A stretch of 9,342 bases of DNA. It comes from Roseburia sp. GTDB lineage: Bacteria; Bacillota; Clostridia; Lachnospirales; Lachnospiraceae. The stretch spans positions 1-9,342 of the forward strand of contig JAUUNJ010000077.1 in the NCBI GenBank assembly GCA_030844625.1, read 5' to 3'. The notes beneath the pieces are model-generated. The model was not told the DNA's origin, made no database searches, and saw nothing but the letters and a program-made list of their open reading frames with translations. The first letter of the stretch is position 1. The number at the start of each line of letters is the position of its first letter. The position numbers were made by a program, and so were the translations under genes. Positions 6,730-9,342 of this stretch are shown here, in pieces.

Positions 6730-8304
6730 ATGCAGAATATAAGGTTGTTGGATTGTACTTTGAGAGATGGGGGATATATAAATAATTGGAATTTTGGCAA
6801 GGATAATATAGATAAAATTGTACAAAAAACAATTCAGGCAGGTGTTGATGTTATTGAATGTGGATATCTAAGTACAAAGGATTCGGGTGATATCAATACA
6901 GCAAGATTTTATAGTATTGATGATGTAAGGCGGGCATATGCCGAAGCAAAAAGTGAGCATCAAAATTATGCCGTAATGATTAATTTTGGAGAATATCCTA
7001 TAGAACTTTTAAAGAAGGCTGACGCGAACAGTCCGATTCTTCGTGTGGCATTTCATAAAAAAGATATGAATCGTGCATTTGAATATTTTGATGCGATTAA
7101 GAAACTTGGATATACTTTTTATGTACAGCCGATGGGGACATTAAATTATTCTGATGAAGAGTTTGTACGCCTGATAAAGAAAACAAATGCTTTGGAACCG
7201 GAGGCGTTTTATATTGTAGACAGTTTTGGTGTGATGGAATTAGAAGATTTCAGAAGACTGTTGTTTATTGCTGATAAAAACCTCGCACTTAATATTGTGC
7301 TGGGATATCACTCCCACAATAATCTGCAGCAGGCATACAGCAATTCTAAATATATGGTTGAACAGAATTTGAATCATGACATTATTATTGATGCCAGTGT
7401 GTTTGGCATGGGGCGTGGTGCCGGAAATTTAAATATTGAACTGTTTGCAAAATATTTGAATCAGAATTTTGATAAAAATTATAATATAGAACCTATTTTA
7501 GAGGTGTTTGACGAGTGCTTAAAGCCAATATTTGCAAAGAATTTTTGGGGATATTCCCTGCCGTTTTATTTGTCGTCTATACACAATTGTCATCCTAATT
7601 ATGCTAATTTTTTTGCAGAGAAAAATACTTTGTCGGTAAAATCCATGCATGAATTGTTATCCACGATTTCAGAGGAAGATAAAATATCGTTTTCAATTGA
7701 TAAAGCAAATGTATATTATAAGAAGTATCAGGAAAATTGGGTGGACGATCATGAAGCGCTGGAGCGTATCAGAGAAGCTGTGGCAGGAAATGAAGTCATA
7801 ATTCTAGCTCCCGGAAAATCTTTAAAGTTAAATGCTGCCGGAATTAAGTCTTTTATTAAGGAAAAGAAACCTGTTATTTTCGGTGTGAATAAGGTATCCG
7901 AAGATTTTGTATATGATTACCTTTTTGTTGCGAATGAAAAGAGATTATTATCAGAAAAACCAGCCAATGTAAAGTCTTACATTGTGACTTCAAATCTGGA
8001 GTTTAAAGGTGAGCAAAGTGTGTGTGTAAATTATTCATCTTATTTATGCAGTAATGATAAAATTTCGGACAACCCAACATTAATGTTAATTAATATATTA
8101 ATTGCGGTTGGGGTTAGAAAGATTTATATAGCAGGATTTGACGGATTTAGTGCAAATCCTGATGAAAACTATTTTGAAGCAAATATGTCCTTAGGAAGTA
8201 ATATTGCGACAAAGATGATTAAGAATGATGTTATTAAAAAACAGGTTACAAAGCTTAGGGAACAGATTGAGTTAGAATTTATTACTTCTAGTCTATATTT
8301 GTAA
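6730..8304 (+). CDS. two-domain protein: HMGL/DmpG-like aldolase domain plus C-terminal DUF115/GT42-like domain
   Basis: Residues 1-285 form a DRE-TIM (HMGL-like) barrel related to 4-hydroxy-2-oxovalerate aldolase. LLDCTLRDGGY (6-16) gives Arg12 and metal ligand Asp13, GYHSHNN (192-198) gives metal ligands His194 and His196, and GMGRGAGNLNIE (226-237) matches the family's GxGxGAGNxxxE. GYSLPFY (274-280) lies where DmpG has its active-site Tyr. The position of DmpG's catalytic His21 is Tyr16 here, so ordinary 4-hydroxy-2-oxovalerate cleavage is not assured. Residues 353-524 add a second domain: NEVIILAPGKSL, a VIFGVNK strand with Asn387, and NPTLMLINILIAVGVRKIYIAGFDGF. This order resembles the nucleotide-binding fold of DUF115 and GT42 sialyltransferases, but the domain ends before their catalytic His region. 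The start has GGGAGA 7 bases upstream, and the gene ends in tandem in-frame stops TAA TAG. It presumably makes, breaks or attaches an oxo-acid unit for the glycan. Database annotation would probably read 'aldolase catalytic domain protein'. Confidence 0.85.
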   Translation: MQNIRLLDCTLRDGGYINNWNFGKDNIDKIVQKTIQAGVDVIECGYLSTKDSGDINTARFYSIDDVRRAYAEAKSEHQNYAVMINFGEYPIELLKKADANSPILRVAFHKKDMNRAFEYFDAIKKLGYTFYVQPMGTLNYSDEEFVRLIKKTNALEPEAFYIVDSFGVMELEDFRRLLFIADKNLALNIVLGYHSHNNLQQAYSNSKYMVEQNLNHDIIIDASVFGMGRGAGNLNIELFAKYLNQNFDKNYNIEPILEVFDECLKPIFAKNFWGYSLPFYLSSIHNCHPNYANFFAEKNTLSVKSMHELLSTISEEDKISFSIDKANVYYKKYQENWVDDHEALERIREAVAGNEVIILAPGKSLKLNAAGIKSFIKEKKPVIFGVNKVSEDFVYDYLFVANEKRLLSEKPANVKSYIVTSNLEFKGEQSVCVNYSSYLCSNDKISDNPTLMLINILIAVGVRKIYIAGFDGFSANPDENYFEANMSLGSNIATKMIKNDVIKKQVTKLREQIELEFITSSLYL

Positions 8305-8320
8305 TAGATGGTATATGTTA

Positions 8321-8326
8321 AAGGAG
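8321..8326 (+). promoter_or_regulatory. ribosome binding site AAGGAG with long spacing to the third acyltransferase
   Basis: A good AAGGAG lies 14 bases before the ATG at 8341, longer than the usual 5-9 bases, across an A-rich spacer. The in-frame codon ATA at 8335 would be ideally spaced but is a very rare start codon. The ATG remains the better call, perhaps with reduced translation. Confidence 0.6.
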
Positions 8327-8340
8327 CATAAACAATAAAA

Positions 8341-9342
8341 ATGGTAAAAGATAATACATTAAAAAAACAGAATAATTGCTTAAACTTTGTCAAGGGTTGC
8401 GCATGTTTCGGTGTTTTATATATGCATACAAGTTATGATTGTTTTGCCAGCTCAATCATCGCATGCCTGTCAAGATTTGCAGTTTTAATATTTTTTATGA
8501 TATCCGGATATTATTGTTATAATGAAGATAGGGATATTGTAAATAGTAAGATGCCTAAAAAAATCAGACATATATTAAAATTATGTTTGGGTGCCACAAT
8601 TATATATTTTTTGTGGGGAGCAATTTTTGTCCCTGCATTTACGGGGAATCGTATCGATTTTGTATTGTTTATAGAAACGCACTGTACTTTGAAAAACTGG
8701 ATTAATTTTTTTATATTTAACCAGTTGTCTTTTGGGGGAACACTTTGGTTTCTATTTGCACTTTTGTACTGCTATATAATTTTAATATTGGTTAATAAGA
8801 AGAATTGGTATAAAGGTACTTATATTGCTATTCCGGTGCTAATAATACTACATATAATATCACGTGGAATTATACAGTATTTTAATTTGATAGATGAGAA
8901 TATTAATATTATTTTTTATCGTAATTTTATTTTTATGGGATTTCCTTTTTTTATGTTGGGAAATTTCATACATAAGTATGAGGAAAGAGTAGTTAATATA
9001 TTTTCTAATAAGAAGCTGCTGGGATTCATAGGAGTAGGTCTGGCAATCAGTTGTATTGAAAGACTTGTAGTGCCATTGGAATTATTTTGGGGAACTGTGG
9101 CAGCTACATTTTGTATTTTTGTTTTTGCAGTCAGGAACCCGGAGAAAAAAATTGTTCCGGTGATAGCTGACATTGGAGACAAATATTCCATGCCTGTTTA
9201 TATATTTCATCCTATTGTAAGTGGATTGATTTATTATATGAAATGTGCGATCGGTGTTGAAAATAATGTAATATTAGCGATTTTGAACCCTATCATAGTA
9301 TTTGTGACAATACCTTTGTTGGTTAAGTTATATGAGATTATA
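8341..9342 (+). CDS. acyltransferase family 3 membrane protein (third; 3' truncated by window)
   Basis: The frame is open for 334 codons from ATG 8341 to the last base, with no stop, so the gene continues past the window. The protein begins MVKDNTLKKQNNCLNFVKGC and is strongly hydrophobic, with about ten membrane segments. Family landmarks are His29 in GVLYMHT (24-30), RFAVLIFFMISGYYCY (45-60), a basic loop with PKKIRHILK, and GGTLWFLFALLYCY (131-144) matching the 'LWFL' segment. PVYIFHPIV near residues 283-291 is the typical late helix. The RFAV.IFFMISGYY style resembles acyltransferase-3 domains common in Lachnospiraceae glycan loci and is distinct from the other two in this window. The position before His29 where Asp is usual carries Lys18. 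AAGGAG lies 14 bases from the ATG, an unusually long distance; an in-frame stop at 8329-8331 excludes earlier ATG starts. The coding DNA is very AT-rich. The acceptor is unknown. Confidence 0.88.
   Translation, partial: MVKDNTLKKQNNCLNFVKGCACFGVLYMHTSYDCFASSIIACLSRFAVLIFFMISGYYCYNEDRDIVNSKMPKKIRHILKLCLGATIIYFLWGAIFVPAFTGNRIDFVLFIETHCTLKNWINFFIFNQLSFGGTLWFLFALLYCYIILILVNKKNWYKGTYIAIPVLIILHIISRGIIQYFNLIDENINIIFYRNFIFMGFPFFMLGNFIHKYEERVVNIFSNKKLLGFIGVGLAISCIERLVVPLELFWGTVAATFCIFVFAVRNPEKKIVPVIADIGDKYSMPVYIFHPIVSGLIYYMKCAIGVENNVILAILNPIIVFVTIPLLVKLYEII

Noticed and set aside
8268..8320. TTGAGT and TATATT/TATATG stretches as a promoter for the last acyltransferase
   Set aside because: The spacing does not fit a sigma-A promoter, and most of the stretch is the 3' end of the aldolase-like gene.
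1..9342. CRISPR array, insertion sequence, tRNA or rRNA, riboswitch or intrinsic terminator
   Set aside because: I saw no regularly spaced repeats, transposase motifs, cloverleaf-like intergenic sequence or GC-rich hairpin with a T run. The gaps between genes are all under 60 bases.

Overview
The window looks like part of a cell-surface glycan (capsule, exopolysaccharide or teichoic/teichuronic-type polymer) locus from a low-GC Firmicute, most likely a clostridial gut anaerobe of the Lachnospiraceae type. The reasons are the AT-rich DNA, AGA/ATA/AAA-rich codon use, strong AGGAGA-type ribosome binding sites, tight packing of genes on one strand, and a gene set (Wzx-like flippase, acyltransferase-3 proteins, sugar-transfer ATP-grasp, TagD-like cytidylyltransferase) common in such loci. 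The taxonomic call is an inference, since no rRNA or marker gene is present.

Layout, all on the + strand: (1) 3' end of a Wzx/TuaB-type flippase, 1-507; (2) acyltransferase-3 membrane protein, 530-1552; (3) extended SDR NAD-dependent epimerase/dehydratase, 1571-2605; (4) sugar-transfer-associated ATP-grasp ligase, 2663-3787; (5) APC-superfamily permease, 3803-5215; (6) TagD-like cytidylyltransferase, 5212-5655; (7) second acyltransferase-3 protein, 5658-6707; (8) two-domain protein with an HMGL/DmpG-like aldolase domain and a C-terminal DUF115/GT42-like domain, 6730-8304; (9) third acyltransferase-3 protein, 8341 to the window end (3' truncated). Gaps run from a 4-base overlap to 57 bases. 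I see no convincing internal promoter or terminator, so the genes are probably co-transcribed from a promoter upstream of the window. No gene-free stretch exceeds 60 bases.

No classical glycosyltransferase is present. The window holds the flippase end plus a block of activation and decoration genes. The most interesting part is 2663-8304: an ATP-grasp ligase, an amine/amino-acid permease whose stop overlaps the start of a cytidylyltransferase, and an aldolase-like enzyme fused to a nucleotide-sugar-transferase-like domain. Together they suggest synthesis of an unusual CDP-activated or amino-acid/amine-bearing substituent that is put on a surface glycan and then O-acylated. This is inference; each family is recognisable, but the combined pathway and its substrate are not known to me. 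Two enzymes depart from their family signatures: the cytidylyltransferase has Tyr where TagD has the Arg of RTxGISTT, and the aldolase has Tyr where DmpG has its catalytic His. An A8 tract at the 6/7 junction also lies where a -1 shift would fuse the two proteins in frame.
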